NCBI RefSeq assembly: GCF_033807575.1
Contig: NC_084721.1
Span: 124,001-188,000 of the forward strand
Length of the DNA stretch: 64,000 nucleotides
Reading direction: 5' to 3'
Source: Cydia pomonella
Taxonomy: Eukaryota > Arthropoda > Insecta > Lepidoptera > Tortricidae
Made by a program: the position numbers and the translations under genes. The notes below the pieces were generated by a model, which saw only the letters and a list, made by a program, of their open reading frames with translations, searched no databases and was not told the DNA's origin. Below are positions 8,801 to 21,403 of this stretch, in pieces; the first letter of the stretch is position 1, and the number at the start of each line of letters is the position of its first letter.

Positions 8801-11800
8801 CCTATCTTTACCCAATTTGACTAGAAGAAAAAAACGCTCGTTGTTACTATATCTATTATATTATTTTCTTTTGTAAGTATCGTATTGTTTTCTACAGACC
8901 TTTTAATCTTAACTAAGCCGTCAGTTACAATAGCAAATAAGAATATTTAAAGAAACGATGGGTTATCTAATGCATTAGTCTAAACGAGCGCACTGGGCGA
9001 GGGAATCGGGTAACGGAGCGGATGACGCGATCAGCTGCGCGCGCGCTGCCGCCGCGCCGCCCGGCCTGGGGGAGGCAACGACCACGAGTCGAAGACTCAG
9101 GGTAACCAATATAAGTGTGCTACTAGGATTGCCATACTTTTCGTTGAACCTACCGAAAATTCCGATAAAAGTCTGGTCATCATCCTAAAAGTCCGGGTAC
9201 AATTATTACGGTAATCAGATTTATCGTACCTTGAACAACGCGCTACGCTTCCTACCCCGTCCTACGCTCCGTCTGACCTTCCCTGTACCTACTGCTGCAT
9301 CTGCTATCTATACCAGCTGTTAAATTCAAATCAGGAAAGTGTTATGAAGTCTACTATATGTTCTTTGTTATATTGCTAATATATGTTTTTCACAATTAAC
9401 AAGTTTCTAGTTTTTGTTAGTTTTTGAAAAATCTGGACACTTGTCAAGTCGTTAAGAAAATCTGAACATGATCGGACAGTATTCCGTGTCTGTCCAACCA
9501 CAAGCGTGCTTTTTAATAACGCATTTCTATAAATCATAAGGGTTTAGGATCTCGAGGTCATATTTATCGGGATTGCTCAAAAACTGGACGCGCTGCGTTA
9601 GCCCATTCAATTAGAACACTTAGCCTGATTGATTACAAACGAGATTAAATGCTAAACTTCCGAACAGATTTGCATAAAAACGTGGAAGGTTAATAACCTC
9701 ACTAAATTTAAACTGTTTAAAGAAATTAATTTATTTCAAATGACCAAAATGAATAATCCATAGAATAATCAACAGCGCTGGCTTCGTCAAGTGGACACAG
9801 ATACAAATTAGCTACAGCTAGGCTTCGTCAAATTGTTTAATCTTAAATAATATACTAATGATATTTTAAAGGGGAAAGCTTAACTATTGTCTAAAGATTA
9901 TGCTCCACACACATCACTGTAAGTGAATTGTGAAGCTAAGGAAGTCAGACAAAGCAGAGATTGATGTTTGCTTGAATAGCTGTAATATTAGAGGTATTTA
10001 GCACCACACAATACGTATTTATTGTTTAAGTGTCGGAGATTACAGCCCACGTTTGTCAACGCGAGTAACTGTTTGTGGCTCGGGATGAGATCTCGGCGTT
10101 TTGTTCGGCGCGGGAGCACACCTGCGCGCGCACGAGGGCGACCACGACACAGTACATGCATGAGGGACGTGTTTACTGAAGGTAAATAAATCTGTTTACA
10201 AATGTTTTACATGTTAGGTATCATCGTCCACACTGTTGAATAACTATTTGTGAATCTTTTTGCATCAACATCAGTTTTGCCACTGGCCAATGGTTAGTTA
10301 AAGTGTAGCTGTTAGAATCTAATTAATAATATGGGTGCTCATTGCGTGGGACTCTCATGAATGAGGAAATGTTTTTAAAACATGGTGGGTAAAATCAACT
10401 ACTGCCCGACATCGCGTATTAGCTGAAATATTTATGCCTGTTGGGCATTGTCCTGAGAAGTCTTGGTTTAAAATGGTGTCAGTATCAAGGCAAGGAGGTA
10501 GCGTGCAGCGCAGCCTGCAGGCTGTTGTGGTGGTTAATGCGTCCACGCACGCACTGCGATATCGCGATATAACTAGCTTTGAGTGCTGCTATTGCACTAA
10601 AACAAGTATAGGTAGCCGCCGTAGCTTGTATGAACGAGGCCTAGAAAAACCGCTTGTATTACCTACTAATAATAGAAAAACTCTTCATTATTATAATGAA
10701 ATTCAAGTGTTGATAATTCAATTTTAGTAAGGTTTTCGTCAAACCATCTCACGGGCTTCGTGACTTTAATGGTGTAGTTGACTACTGTTAGAGAAACTCT
10801 ACTAAACTTGGTAATATGACGATTACTCCAAATTTTTCTAGGTAAATTATATTTATATCCTCGTCTGCGCATCTCACCTCGATCGAGCTCGTGGCCTCTA
10901 TTGACTTGCCGGTCATAGAAATGTCATTTTATTTCCATGTATATTCTCTGCAGCGTGTATGACCAGCTTAATAGGTCAATTAGCCTCGCTAGCGGTATTC
11001 TCGGACCTGTGTCCAAATCTACCGATCTAAACAGCTTCGCGTTCCCGCGGCCGCTGCGAGCAAGGCTCTAAATCAGTCCGATCTAAATCAATGCCATTTA
11101 GTAGGCAAAGGGATTTAAAATTCAACCGGCACGCTATGGTTTCCGCCACGCTCGATATTCGCGCTACGCATGCGCGATCCGCGATAGCGGATTTCAATAT
11201 ATAAATATTGTAATGGCAGCGTGCACGCAGCGACGGGGGAAATGGCTAGTTACTTGTACCATTTGCATTTCCGAGCTTCGGCTGGTTCGCAGGCAAAAAC
11301 TTAACGCGGCATTTATTTTCTTTAGGCAAACAAGCTCTGTGGTCACGAAAACTTATTATACTACGTACGTTATTATTCTACAGACCCAGTCGGTAGTACA
11401 CAGCTGGTACTGCGCGCCCATAGATGTTTATTGTGCTTAATGAACGTCTGCAACTACTGGCACGTAACGTAAACAATTTATAGGATTCCTTTTCTACAAA
11501 TTCCAGATCTATAGTCCTCCTAGTTTACGTAAATATTGTCCTTTATATTAATCTTATTTAAATCAGGAAGAACAAGTAACAATAAAACACAACTGTGTTT
11601 AACAAACACCTCCAGTGAATGGCGCTTCCATCCTTAGCGTCGATTGACACACATTGATGTCTGATGAATAAATAACATTTGCAACCGGAAACATTATGTT
11701 ACTCAAACGAGTTACTTTAAATACCTCTCCCACGACTCAGCTAAACCAAACGTCTGCATGAGTTGACGCTTTACAGCTCTGCTTGCTAAAGTTACAAAGT

Positions 11801-12890
11801 GGTAAAAGTTCTGGGTTCTGGCTTGTTGGTATTGAAAACAAAGCACTTACCCGTCTCGTGGTGTATATCTAGCAGCAACAACTGCGTGAATAAGTAATCC
11901 CTCTAATCCGCCGTCCTCGTATGAGCATACGCCGGCTATCAGCTGATCGCGGCAGGTGCCGCGCGCATCATCATGCATTATTTATAAACAAATTGCCGTA
12001 AACTATTGTATTCAAATGTATTATTATTATTGTCCTTGTTCGGCGCATAGATCCCGCGATTTATTAATACCGCGCAAATATGCCGGGATTCGAACCGAGC
12101 GCTATGGGAATTTAATTCAACTTGCAAATAACTCACGGGATGAATGTTTCTCTGCGACGTGTTTGCAGCTAAATCCAATTCACGCCTGTATTTCTATTTG
12201 TCATTTTAAGCTGTAGGGGCTTTTCAGTGTGCATTTCATAATATTGAGCTATGTTTGCCATATGAATGGAATTATCTTGTGAATAGCTAGTGGTGCTGTG
12301 ATCCTGGTGATAGAGGGCGCGGTGTCACGCGAGACGGGGGGTGAAGAGGAAGGGAGGGCTGCTGGTGATAGAGCAATGAATGCAAAATCTGCTACCTCTC
12401 CACGCATATTCTAAGAGAAAATCTACATCGATACATGCTAAACGAATTTGTTAATTTGCATTGCTTTCACAGATATATGTATGTATCTACATTTTACTGC
12501 TTCTGATAGGTATGTCAAAATGACGCAATGCGATACGACGACCGGCTTTTTATAGGTCTCTGGGCGGCTAAGGGGATAAATGACTCGAAGAATGTATTCG
12601 CATTGCTAAATTATAAGTTTTATTTTCCACTTTCAGGCATTTTCGTGGATGAGTACCTACTCAATACCTATCATATACCGTCAATACTTATTGACTGCTA
12701 TAGATCTAGTATATATACTATAGTATATCAGTCTAATTAAATAAATGCAATTAACTGTTGAGGCTGTGGCAAGCGCTGCTACGTATTATAACGGATTAAA
12801 CTTGAACATTGCTCATGGTTTTTAATATAAAGTATAACGAACTAGATTTCAAACAAAAACTTCAAGGAGATTTAAGCATTAGCAATTAAA
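8801..12890. other. Long repeat-poor stretch
   Basis: About 4 kb in which I recognise no transposable element. Contents worth recording are a GC-rich island at 8998-9090, an NRF1/Ewg-like palindrome inside ACGCATGCGCGA at 11166-11177, and the word CTGGTGATAGAG twice at about 12305 and 12363 flanking a purine-rich segment (GACGGGGGGTGAAGAGGAAG). Open frames of up to 97 codons lack any domain signature. Freedom from repeats in so repeat-dense a window suggests selection against insertion, but that is inference. Confidence 0.35.
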
Positions 12891-12910
12891 AGTGTATGTA
12901 ATGATCACTT

Positions 12911-13014
12911 TAATCGTTAGTCGCGATGTGTTTAATCGCTGTGTCCAATTACTGGCACGATTAATGGGCGCGTTAAATTGGGCCACAGCCGTTTCGTCAA
13001 TATTGTCTCGATTA
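12911..13014. promoter_or_regulatory. Cluster of four TAATCG sites
   Basis: TAATCG occurs at 12911-12916 and 12933-12938, and its complement CGATTA at 12958-12963 and 13009-13014. TAATC is the core bound by K50 homeodomains such as Otx, Bicoid and Sine oculis types. Four sites in 104 bp, with gaps of about 22, 25 and 51 bp, lie inside the repeat-poor stretch. This looks like an enhancer fragment, but no functional evidence exists in the sequence. Confidence 0.3.
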
Positions 13015-13849
13015 ACGACACGTAGATTTCGCAATGTTTATATCATAACTGTGTTAATTACAAAGTTAAGTGTTTATAGTAATTAAAATTATTTACGCAC
13101 CGAGTGGATTCGATTCGGCCCCGATTTAAATTTATTTTACTGATTTAAGTCTGCCAGCAGCGGTTAAAATTTGACCTAATAATGTACCTACACATTTTAA
13201 TTTCTGATATCATAAACTTATTGTAAAGTTAATTATACGTAAACATCACTTGCGTTTACACAAGTCTCCAAACTTAAAGCGCTAAATCTGGGTTCAGCAA
13301 GTATTTTCTATAACAAGATGTATTTTTTCCGCAAAGATATCGGAAGACTTTTTTGTGTAGAATTTAATAAGCTTTAATGTCGCTTTACACCATATTTTCA
13401 TAGAGAACGTAGATTTAGAGTAAAACGCGAATTTCTCCAGGATGATTCACATTTTCCAAGAAAGCTGCGATTTTTCGAGGTCCCCAAATGCCAGATGGCT
13501 TGGGCATGAAAATGGGGCCTTTAATTTATATACATACACTAAATTTCATGACTTTTCCGATTGTGCTAATGTGGCGTTTGCCGATTTAGCGAATTATTTG
13601 GCATGCTTAAAAACTAAACATCCTTATAATAAATTCTTTGTGATATCGACGTTTGGGTACAATACATAAATAGTAACTTAATATCCATAATAATGAATAA
13701 CTATAAAATTGTGTTTGTTCGTGTAATATGACTAAAAGGAAAACTTTCGTTTTCTAGATCTTAGCTTTTATGGTTTATATTATTGTATCTATGGGCCTTA
13801 GTTGCCTGAAAATCAATGATATTTGATTGTGATTTGATTGATTGACAGC
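13015..13849. other. Unannotated stretch
   Basis: AT-rich. A 75-codon open frame at 13442-13669 has no recognisable similarity and no splice context. No transposon ends were seen. Confidence 0.3.
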
Positions 13850-13930
13850 CAGCTGCAAAAATAGTTGATCACCCTACAAACATTTTTTTATGCAGGGAAG
13901 GGCGCAGGGGGTCAACTATCTCTGCAGCTG
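13850..13930. repeat. 81-bp foldback
   Basis: CAGCTGCAAAAATAGTTGA pairs with TCAACTATCTCTGCAGCTG across a loop of about 40 bp. The ends are CAGCTG palindromes. It is probably a decayed MITE; no target duplication was found. Confidence 0.5.
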
Positions 13931-14177
13931 ACCGTACGTCGCATACCGGGCACGGTGCTCACTATGTTAAGCCTATCTAAGAACCTACAACTGCAATCGA
14001 TGTTATATTAACCCCGGCTGCCCATTAAAACGCAATGAGTAAGCACAGAACAGGAAAGGTCAGCCAGACGATTAAAAGAATACATTTATTAAGCACGCAT
14101 AGTAGAACATTTTAAGATGTGTGTGCGTCTGCGTAGCAGTCACGCGGTGGTTCATTATCGTGGGACTGGAGAGACGC

Positions 14178-14189
14178 GGCGCGGGCGCA
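14178..14189 (+). repeat. GC-rich 12-mer, exact copy 1
   Basis: GGCGCGGGCGCA. Exact copies also lie at 14892-14903, 35428-35439 and 60275-60286, all on the + strand. Near copies lie at 28304-28315 and 42616-42627 (+) and 29439-29450 (-). Its function is unknown. Confidence 0.6.
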
Positions 14190-14629
14190 GGGTTGACTCA
14201 CGGGTGAATCAGGGTAATAAAAGATCCTGAATCATTACTAAATTCTAAGTAAATTGTATATAATTGTAAAATTGATTAAGTAACGTCATTTTATTGTCAT
14301 TGCGTTTGATATCTTTAACTGTTTATGTATTCTCGTACTGTAAGTTTACTTGTACTTTATTAAGTAATATTACTGTAACAAGAGTAATTTCATGAAATAT
14401 GAGTCAAATTTGTCTGTGAATCGATTAAAATCGAGTGGAAAAATATAAAATTGCATTATCGAGGAAAGAGAGGTAAAGTAAGATCGAGTACCTAGTTATA
14501 AGATATTAGACGCAAATATGTATTTAACAGAGAAAGTAGTAGTTACATCCAACAAGCGGTATCGCCGGACAAAGCTATTTTTATTTTATTTTATAATTGT
14601 CCAGAAACTTCCTACCTCGCACAGCTTAA

Positions 14630-14815
14630 ATGTGAAATGAACTGTCGCCTGCACTATTTCCGGACCGATACGACCTCCAAACCCTTAAGAAAACAGCGTA
14701 CTCTCATTCTCCCTTGTTAAAGGCCGGCAACCCGTCTGCTGTTTTGGATGTCCATGGACTACGGAAATCGCTTAACATCAGGCGATTCGTCTGCTCGTTG
14801 TCTCCTGTACCATAA
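14630..14815 (+). mobile_element. 5'-truncated LINE 3' end (Jockey/R1-like)
   Basis: The words TTTCCGGACCGATACGACC, GGCCGGCAACCCGTCTGCTG, TGTCCATGGACTACGGAAAT and CGCTTAACATCAGGCGATTC, then CTGTACCATAAAAATAC, follow the order of a widespread lepidopteran LINE 3' terminus that ends in an A-rich tail. The upstream part is the last, now frameshifted, piece of ORF2. Clade assignment is tentative. Confidence 0.55.
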
Positions 14816-14891
14816 AAATACATTATAAATATATTATATCCATTTACCTGTGAGTAGCAACCCTAGGTGTGAAGTGTGGATCTGCCAGCGC

Positions 14892-14903
14892 GGCGCGGGC
14901 GCA
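14892..14903 (+). repeat. GC-rich 12-mer, exact copy 2
   Basis: GGCGCGGGCGCA again, embedded in a GC-rich context (CCAGCGCGGCGCGGGCGCAC). It lies 714 bp from the first copy, with the LINE tail between them. Confidence 0.6.
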
Positions 14904-15785
14904 CGCTGTACGAGCACAGAGCACAGCGAGCGTTTCGAGTGCGTCCACTGTTTGTTATAAATAATGTCAAGTTGTTGCTAACGGTGCCACTCAGCTGACG
15001 AATTCACGCGTCGCGCACAGAATAGACCGTAATTAATAAGAGCTGTGGGTAGTTAGTAACGGCAGCTAGGTATAATAGCTGCTATTATTAACCTAATGGT
15101 ATTTTCTCTTTACCGTTGTGCACTACTAATACTTGCATATATTTCTCAATTGAGTGCTAAGCGAGCGATTAAATGTAATAATAGACTCTTTTGTCATATT
15201 GATATTCACTAATTCTGGTACATTTTATTAAACTAGATTATTTTCATAGTTCGTGTAACTCTATCCCTCTTGTATATTCGTGTCAGGAGTGTAGATATAT
15301 ATTTTTTCATTTCTCATGCGCTGAAAGTGGGTAATTGTTGTTCTATGGAGTGGGGAGAAAGGATACGTTTCTGCACTAGAGCATTTTACATTACAAGTAC
15401 GTTTTTTATTTTTTCACGATATGCAATCAAAAATTACTTTTGTTGGACAATTTTCATTCTAATAAATTAACTCCCCATTCCATAAATACTTAACAAATTA
15501 ATACTTTCACCTAAATTGTTAATTAAAAGTACCTTTAAGAAGTACTAAGTTAGTACTTAGTCATGTTTTTAGAATATATATGTATTTTACTTTCCACGTA
15601 TTCGAAATAAAAAGAAGAGTTTTTAACTCGGGTGAAAGGCACCATTTTCAGTCTCGCACTATTGGCGACGCCAAAATACCTCAACAGAAATGAGTGTCTT
15701 TCATCCCTTGGTTAACAATTTACTATTTCTGTATGTCACCCCCACTCGACATTTTAAAGTTTCATGTCATTCAGTTAAAGTAAGT
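14904..15785. other. Unannotated stretch
   Basis: AT-rich; contains the short palindrome-like AAGTACTAAGTTAGTACTTA near 15541-15560. Open frames of 66 codons or less are not supported as genes. Confidence 0.3.
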
Positions 15786-15845
15786 ACCTTTTTTATACCA
15801 CGACGGTGGCTGACAAGCATACGGCCCGCCTGCTGTACATATTCT
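15786..15845 (-). repeat. Fragment of LINE tail, GTCGGTGGCAAACAAGC family
   Basis: The words TTTTTTATACCACGACGGTG and GCTGACAAGCATACGGCCCG match, with changes, the terminal block seen in fuller copies at 23364, 45405 and 56692. Only about 50-60 bp is left. Confidence 0.5.
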
Positions 15846-16106
15846 TTATGGTACACCATAAAGTTAAAAATACGCAGACAATTAAATACAAATTCAAAAC
15901 TAAGTAACAACAGGCGGTCTAATTGTTAAAAAGAAATTTCTGTTGGACGACTTTTGGCGTAGCAGATGACCAAGAATTTACAACATTGAAAGTTGCTTTT
16001 ATTTTATTTTTGAAGGAGAAGTCCTGTAAGGTAATGACCGTATTTCACCTGCGGACTTCGTAATCCAGAAAATCTATTATTTACACGGCATGCGAGTAAG
16101 TAAGTT

Positions 16107-16202
16107 TGGATTAACATACACTGACATCAGAAAGATATATGAATAATATTATTTCTAATACGATAACTGAATGACATGACAGTGTACGTTCGAATTGGAC
16201 TG
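16107..16202. repeat. Truncated MITE, GTGTACGTTCGAATTGG family
   Basis: ACACTGACATCAGAAAGATA on the left and GTGTACGTTCGAATTGGAC on the right correspond to the two ends of the MITE seen more completely at 57562-57724 and, split, at 55340-56218. The middle is deleted. Confidence 0.55.
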
Positions 16203-16342
16203 ACTTTCTAGTTCCACATGATAGTAAGCCACCGAAGAAACGAATGTTTTTTAATACCCAGATAAAGACAGCCATTGATTCTTTATATCCTGTTGTAGTA
16301 CCTAAATATGTATACAGAATCAATCGAATAATCATACGCCTA

Positions 16343-16490
16343 ACGGCCGCATTCGAACTTTAAGATACGTTAAATATAATATTAGGTTACGGTATTAGGT
16401 TAGAATACGGTATGGATCTGATATGTCAGTGTCAAAAGCGACGTTTCTTCAAACAAAAACTGACGTATCTTAAAGTTCGAATCGGACCGT
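16343..16490. mobile_element. MITE, GATTCGAACTTTAAGATACG family, copy 1
   Basis: The ends ACGGCCGCATTCGAACTTTA and TAAAGTTCGAATCGGACCGT are inverted repeats of about 27 bp with two mismatches, continuing into AAGATACGT. The element is 148 bp. TAA on both flanks could be a 3-bp TWA-type target duplication, as in PIF/Harbinger elements. The interior word ATATGTCAGTGTCAAAAG is shared with copies at 18691-18896 and 63004-63088. Confidence 0.75.
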
Positions 16491-18690
16491 AAGTTCCCTT
16501 GTAGCCTTTGCCACCTGTTCCGTCCAGCAGCAACCACTTGAACTGTGGTTGCCAACAGAGCTCTCGAGCTTTCGACGCCCGCGCCTCCACAAACAAACAT
16601 GCTCGTCGCGCGCGCAGCTATTACGATTCACTCTCGAGTGCTGTGGAGAGCTCTTCTTCGGCCATTCAGCTATGGGAACTTTTTCTGTCGTCTGTTGCCT
16701 CCTCGATGTTTGTTGACTTGTTGTTACAGATCAAGTCCACTAACCACTCTTCCAATCACACATTTTGGCTTCCATGCAACTATGCATATTATTCATACTT
16801 TGCCTTTGAGTATATTTTGGTACTGACTATACGATAATACCAGACAGTAAATATTGAATAGATCCACGATTAAAGAGGTGCTGAGATAGAATAATACTGA
16901 TTAATACTTAATACCGTTCTCGTTTCATATACTAAAAAATTAAGGATTGGAAGGATAGAGATTACATAGGTTGGCTGTAATGATAATAAATACCCCACAG
17001 AAACATAGCTGTATCAGTTTTTATAGATTAGTTATATGTCTAACTGCAGAAGCAATAAGGATATGACTTGACCAGCGGTGGCTGTACTTCGTGAATTATT
17101 GGTGCAGTTCGTGCGTGGCTCAGAGCGGCTGACAGCCGTAATATCTCGCGGATAAATTAGTTCCAGAGTCCCGGAGGACGGGCTTGAGCGCGATATTAAG
17201 TTGGTATTAATTGCGCGCGCGCCGTTCCCACCGCACCCCTCCACCCCCCTCCCCCTCCTCACACGCCCTCCTCGGCTTCCATTAGCAATAAACAACCGGA
17301 TCGTGCGGCGGTTCCGCGTATCTACATAACGCTGTATCTAGCGTGGCCCCGCCGGCCAAACACTTGACAGTTCACTTTTTGCGCTCTGAATCGCGAGAAT
17401 AACTAACAACTTTTCTTGTGAAATCAATGCGATGTATGAAGCAAACTCATAACGGAAGTCATACTTGCGATATGAAATGTATACCAATGTAACTGACGTT
17501 TTGCAATCCCGCTCTTGATATCGCAAATTACAGGCTCAGAGCGCTAAAAATATCCGCTGGTAATAATTATAAATGTAGTTTATTCCCATGAGTAACATGT
17601 TGCATAAATAAATGGCGCTTCATGCGCGCAGCGGTCGCCCGTCCGTACGTGTGGTGTGCGCAGGAGTGGTGGTGCCAGAGTACATAACAACGAAGTAATC
17701 AAGCTTAGAACAAATAATAGTACAGTTAAACTCATATTATAGGTTACCTTTATCACTTCATCAGCCGAAAAGTTGATTTGATATTTAATCCATTATTAAC
17801 AATTATAACAAGAGACAAAATGTTTGAATTAGCCATGACAATCCATGATTTCTAAGGAGCGCACGGGCTGTCATTAGCATGCATATTAAATGTACAGAGA
17901 TTTCAATTTCAATCGTGGAAAGACGTTCGAAGATAGGTTACTGATTTCCTAAGACTCCTTATACTATGGTGACACGTCCGCGGTGACACGTGGGAACGCA
18001 ATCAGGCGCAAGCATCGATTAAAATTAACATTTCCCTAGTTAAATTACCTATGCACTTATTTCAGTTAACGAGCGCTCGTAATTGGTGGAACTGTAAACG
18101 CGTGCGCACCTTATCATTCAACTTGGACATCTTGATTTTGTGCCGATAAATTATCAACCTTCATTGTGACGGGCCATAAATGCAGTATCTAGACAGAATT
18201 TTGATTGCAGAAAACCATCTGAAAATTCCGTACCTATAATGTATAAAACTGTTTAGAATATTAAATATATATCCTCATACTTTATAAGTCTTATTCAGTA
18301 GGTACATACGTCGCGCGCCGGCAGCACTGTAGTGCACATAAAATTAATTCATGTCTTCGAAATTTTATACATTTCGAACACAACTCAAATCATGAAGATT
18401 TAATATCAGAAACCTAATTGCAATGTTAATCATAAAGAAAAATTATCAAAGCGTGGATGTGTACCTAGGTAAAGGAAGAAAAATACGTACGTTACGTACT
18501 AGCTTATTACATTCACTGCTGTAGGGGGTTGAAAGACCCCATGCAAGATATGGTTAATTACGAGTTACACTAATTGCCGCATCGAAGGTGTTACTAAAAG
18601 TTTGCCGATCGTTGCCTAATCTGTTAAAGTGCATAGCAACTAAAGAAAAAAAGAATAGCTTATCAGTTATCGGTTATCACATTGAGACTA
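16491..18690. other. Unannotated stretch with pyrimidine tract
   Basis: Holds a C/T-rich tract at about 17225-17285 (CACCCCTCCACCCCCCTCCC then CTCCTC). Two overlapping open frames of 109 and 93 codons at 16508-16837 are compositionally ordinary, lack domains and cannot both be real. I treat neither as a gene. Confidence 0.3.
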
Positions 18691-18896
18691 CAGCCCGATT
18701 CAAATTTAAAAATACGTCAAACATTTGCTAAAGATACGATATGGATTAGATATGTCAGTGTCAAAAGTGACGTTTCTTCAAACAAAAACGTCATTTTTGA
18801 CACTGACATAAAGATATACAATCCATATCCTATCTTCAGGATATTTTTGATGTGTCTTTAGTTAATAATTTGTCTTTTAAAGTTCGAATCGGGCCG
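18691..18896. mobile_element. MITE, GATTCGAACTTTAAGATACG family, copy 2
   Basis: Outer ends CAGCCCGATTCAAATTTAAA and TTTAAAGTTCGAATCGGGCC. An inner inverted pair, TGTCAGTGTCAAAAGTGACG and CGTCATTTTTGACACTGACA, makes this 206-bp copy a near-complete foldback. It keeps more of the second arm than the 16343 copy. Confidence 0.7.
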
Positions 18897-20996
18897 TGAA
18901 GCCAGTATAATAATCGTCGTCATTGTTGTGAACGTCATGTTATGTATGTAGGTGGCTACCTATAGGTATACAAATAGCTACAACGCTCTCATGGTGCACA
19001 CCTCGCCGTACGGCTATTAACACCTCAATTAACAGCGCGAGAGATTTATCCCTCATTTATAGCATGCAAATGTTACTGACAGCTGCGGATAAATAATAAC
19101 AGCGACACGACTATCGCCATCGACCGGCGTAATGAAATTAGCAATCAGTTCTCGAGCTGTCACGTCCAGTCGTGATGTATGGCGCAAAAACGCTGGACTT
19201 GCGTCGCTGGGAAAACTCCTATTGAGAAATCATTGGTCACATTATTTTGATTAAACAAATAAATGGGAAGAATAATCGTTTCACACTATGCCGACAGCTT
19301 CCTACCACCGTTCAGCCCTGTATGTTACCTGAAGGGTCGTGCACTTTACCGAGCGATGAGCTTTAAACGAGCTACCTCTAGAAAATACTCTTGCTGTATC
19401 AAATGACTACTACAATACGGGTATCTTCAAAGAGGGAGTGTATACTAAGTATAGACAAAGTTTTAAAAGAGTCAATTAAGGGCATTCGATTGACGAGGAA
19501 CAGGAGCCTACGAAGGATCCTGGTCTTCAACAGAGGGACATGTCACGCCTTCAGCATTAAGGGAACAAATTAAGAAGAAGAATAAGCGTGTGACATAGGA
19601 ATCTAGCCTACGATAGCCACCAACTATCACGCTCGTTTACCACCGACGCCATACACTTAAAAGGAAACAGCGCGAGCTTCCTGCGTCCGTAGTGCGAGTC
19701 ACGCTCCATAACGAGCCGAAAACGCCACGGCTACAGGTTACATTCCACAGGGGAGGGAGGGGCTAGGGCCCACAGTGGGGGAAGAGGGATTGTTATATTA
19801 ATTGGTAGGTAATTGCGCAGGAGTCGGTGATATTGTTATTAGCGGGCGCCGTCACGCACTGCGCGTTTGTGCTCGTATGGTAGAGCGCATTTCGTCATTT
19901 CACACCTTCCATGTTGAATTGATATCTTCACAGTTGCTGCTGCAGATAAGACTTAGTTGAACATGATCTTAATCCATCCACGAAACTGCTTATTGCTGAT
20001 ATACCGGTTTTTTAATCTCCAGGCCCCCTTTTATCGAATTTTGTGCCGAGAAACGAGCACAGAAAAAATAAATTTAAATAAAAATAAGTGTGTTAGGCGC
20101 ACCTTAGCTTTAGCTTGTGTATTGGATGCTTATTGCTGCTACCTACCCAAATACCTATCGCAAGTGAGGTACGTGATAACATAAGATCTTAAAACCAGTT
20201 CCCTTTGAGAATAAATCATAGTAAAATACAACCAAAAGAATCTTCCTAACCACGAGCAGGCCGCGCCGAACTTTCCTCGGCTCACATTTAATAACATAAT
20301 TGCGGTGCGCCCGCGTTGCTTTATTCTTGTGGCTTGCACAGCAACGGCGAGTCCAATGCTTACCACGAGTATTACAGGTTTATACTAACTCAAGGTTCTA
20401 ACCTAGACCACATATGGGTAATCCACTAATCTCTAAAGAGAAAAAGCTACACTCTTAACACGAAATTGAAAAATAAAATAAAATGGCTGATAAGATAATG
20501 TACCTACCATAAATGATATATTTATTTTTTCCCTCCAAACTTGACAATCACATTACGGTTTGACAATAGTTATGACATTATGGACAACTCTGTCACTCTA
20601 AATTACAAAATAGTACACTACTCGTACCATTCTGCCAAAGCTTGGTTTTATTTATTATAACTTCGTCATACCTGTAGTTTTTACACGCAGAGCTCAACTG
20701 GTTGGTCTGAGCGCACGACACGTCAGCAAATTTGATACTATTGGAATAACCGCATCTCCACACATAACTATAATCCAACAATAACCCCAGATAATAGCCC
20801 CGCACCGTACATCTGAGAACTGTAACTGGAATATTTGTGAGTGATCGTTGCCAATGAATGATGATTGACCATTACTGAGCACGTACGCTCTATTTATTAT
20901 TCGCTTCTTGGACAATAAAGAGCCATATGGCAGAAATATAATCATTACGGCTATGTAACTGACGAATTTTGAAATAAAATTGCGAATATATTGCAG
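18897..20996. other. Repeat-poor stretch with octamer-like site
   Basis: No transposon recognised for about 2.1 kb. At 19013-19160 the sequence looks regulatory, with a POU-type octamer ATGCAAAT at 19064-19071, CAATTAAC at 19025 and two GGATAAAT/GATTTATC-like words. This is suggestive only. Open frames of 60-75 codons are unsupported. Confidence 0.3.
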
Positions 20997-21079
20997 TTGC
21001 AGGCGTACATAGGCTACGGTGACTGCTTACCATCAGGCGGGCCGTATGCTTGTTTGCCACCGACGTGGTATAAAAAAAA
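20997..21079 (+). repeat. LINE tail fragment, polyA at right
   Basis: TTGCAGGCGTACATAGGCTA, GGTGACTGCTTACCATCAGG, then TTGTTTGCCACCGACGTGGT and ATAAAAAAAAG form the 3'-terminal block of the same family as 55718-56080. Its + orientation is set by the poly(A). Confidence 0.6.
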
Positions 21080-21124
21080 GAATAGAATAAAAGTGCCTCT
21101 TTTAAATATATCATTAAAATCCTC

Positions 21125-21301
21125 AGCGGCTCCAGAGCGTGCATGGAGGAGGAGGAAACAGCCGCCCACGTCATTCTTGAATGCCCAGGGGTGGCAGAAT
21201 ACCGGGCACAATACCTCGGTTCTCCGGGGTCTCTCCCAGAAGTCGTCGGCAACATCAAGGGTCTGCTAGGCTTCCTGGTAGAGCTGGGTTGGCAGGAGTA
21301 G
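21125..21301 (+). pseudogene. C-terminal remnant of a LINE ORF2 protein
   Basis: One open frame of 58 codons ends in TAG at 21299-21301 and reads CMEEEETAAHVILECPG, then a GSPGSLPEV block and GFLVELGWQE. This is the typical carboxyl end of Jockey/R1-type ORF2 proteins, downstream of the RT and around the CCHC-like C...C...H...C motif (C-X(n)-AAHVILEC). Everything 5' is missing. The non-coding 3' part (21302-21400) ends in repeated AATAACG units. It is a dead, 5'-truncated insertion. Confidence 0.65.
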
Positions 21302-21403
21302 TGCCGTCAACCCACCATCACGCAAAATAGGCGCGAATTGCGACGTCGAGTTGCGGAAACCCAGCCCGCGAATACGAATAACGAATAACGAATCCTCAGC
21401 GGC

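Noticed and set aside
16508..16837. 109-codon plus-strand protein
   Set aside because: A second overlapping frame is also open, composition is ordinary, and no domain or splice signal is visible.
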